Assembly: GCA_003509545.1 (NCBI GenBank)
Contig: DOLC01000110.1
Span: forward strand, 1 to 15,480
Direction: 5' to 3'
DNA: 15,480 nt
Source of the DNA: Peptococcaceae bacterium
Lineage (GTDB): Bacteria > Bacillota > DSM-521 > Neomoorellales > Neomoorellaceae
The translations under genes were made by a program, and so were the position numbers. The first letter of the stretch is position 1. The number at the start of each line of letters is the position of its first letter. The notes beneath the pieces were generated by a model. The model made no database searches, was not told where the DNA came from, and worked only from the letters and a program-made list of their open reading frames with translations. Shown here piece by piece: positions 15,302-15,480 of the stretch.

Positions 15302-15457
15302 TGGTCCGAGCGGATGAGCAGCTTTGGCGAAGCCGAGGAGGGAGGGCGGGGCCGAGGACAGGAAGTCCGAGGCCGGCCTCTGAAGCAGGGATGCTGAATA
15401 GGCCGGGAACCCCGCCCGAGCCCGAGGCGTAAGCCTTAGGCTGCTCCGCGAGGACCA
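15302..15457 (+). ncRNA. Candidate branched structured RNA element
   Basis: About 155 nt fold into nested and branched helices. The closing stem is TGGTCC (15302-15307) with GGACCA (15452-15457), continued by GAGCAGC (15316-15322) with GCTGCTC (15440-15446). An inner stem GGGCGGG (15344-15350) pairs with CCCGCCC (15411-15417). It encloses a hairpin at 15352-15372 (GGAC/GTCC, loop AGGAA, flanked by facing GA and GA) and a second hairpin, CCGGCCT (15373-15379) with AGGCCGG (15400-15406), tipped by AGCA-GGGA-TGCT, again flanked by GA and GA. Side hairpins are GGC-GAA-GCC (15326-15334) and AGGC-GTAA-GCCT (15425-15436). GGGA and GTAA are GNRA tetraloops only on this strand. The class is not identified; a HEARO/IscB-type omega-RNA is one speculative option. 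Confidence 0.55.
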
Positions 15458-15469
15458 CTTAGCGAGCGA
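15447..15469. repeat. Repeat motif shared with the left end
   Basis: CGCGAGGACCAC-TTAGCGAGCGA here resembles 149-172 (CGCGAGG, then GAGGCCTTT, then GCGAGCGA): the first seven and last eight bases are identical and the spacing differs by one base. The similarity extends leftward through CTGC(T)C. It overlaps the closing strand of the structured element, so the left flank may contain the 3' edge of a diverged copy. Confidence 0.4.
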
Positions 15470-15480
15470 GATCGGAAGAG
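15469..15480 (+). other. Illumina read-through adapter start (sequencing artefact)
   Basis: The last 12 bases, AGATCGGAAGAG, are the universal first bases of the Illumina TruSeq read-through adapter. Together with the P5 adapter at the left end, in matching orientation, they show that both contig ends run into untrimmed library sequence. The first one or two bases (AG) could equally be genomic, because the preceding sequence also reads GCGAG. Confidence 0.93.

Noticed and set aside
15208..15432. A 74-codon + strand reading frame after codY, and an overlapping 93-codon frame on the - strand (15177-15458)
   Set aside because: Arg/Gly/Pro-rich low-complexity translations with no ribosome binding site. 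They run through the structured element, whose base pairing explains the sequence better.
52..15468. CRISPR arrays, tRNA or rRNA genes, prophage
   Set aside because: No regularly spaced direct repeats, no cloverleaf or rRNA-like segment and no structural phage genes were seen on either strand.

Overview
The window is a GC-rich stretch of bacterial chromosome in which every confident gene lies on the + strand. Gene content and order (comM/yifB, dprA, topA, trmFO, xerC, hslV, hslU, codY), strong AGGAGG-type ribosome binding sites, frequent GTG/TTG starts, and the presence of CodY and of MurT/GatD point to a Bacillota (Firmicutes), most likely a GC-rich, Moorella-like member of the Clostridia. 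The genus is an inference from style and gene order. No rRNA or other taxonomic marker is present.

Both ends are technical. Bases 1-51 are the Illumina universal (P5) adapter and 15469-15480 are the first bases of the read-through adapter, so the biological sequence is about 52-15468. Layout: (i) 52-303, non-coding, with short repeats and hairpins; (ii) 304-1026, an unrecognised 240-aa protein with an integrase-like N-terminus but no recombinase catalytic domain; (iii) 1075-2598, comM (yifB), followed by a probable terminator; (iv) 2711-6456, an overlapping murJ-murT-gatD cassette for lipid II flipping and lipid II amidation; (v) 6457-6661, a non-coding stretch that appears to hold a relic of an IS200/IS605-type tnpB 3' end (omega-RNA-like); (vi) 6662-6796, a 44-aa single-span membrane protein; (vii) 6869-11416, dprA, topA and trmFO; (viii) a promoter-like AT-rich gap, then 11476-15197, xerC, hslV, hslU and codY, closely spaced; (ix) 15198-15468, a non-coding region that folds into an elaborate branched structure.

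The genes are mostly housekeeping: DNA uptake and recombination (ComM, DprA), topology (TopA), tRNA m5U54 formation (TrmFO), chromosome dimer resolution (XerC), ATP-dependent proteolysis (HslUV) and global nutrient regulation (CodY). The cell-wall cassette sits between two genes linked to transformation.

The most interesting unexplained signal is the region after codY. About 155 nt pair into a multi-branched RNA-like fold with two GNRA tetraloop hairpins and two tandem G-A internal motifs, all oriented for the + strand. A related but shorter sequence pattern occurs at the opposite end of the contig, which would fit an assembly that broke in a dispersed repeat family.
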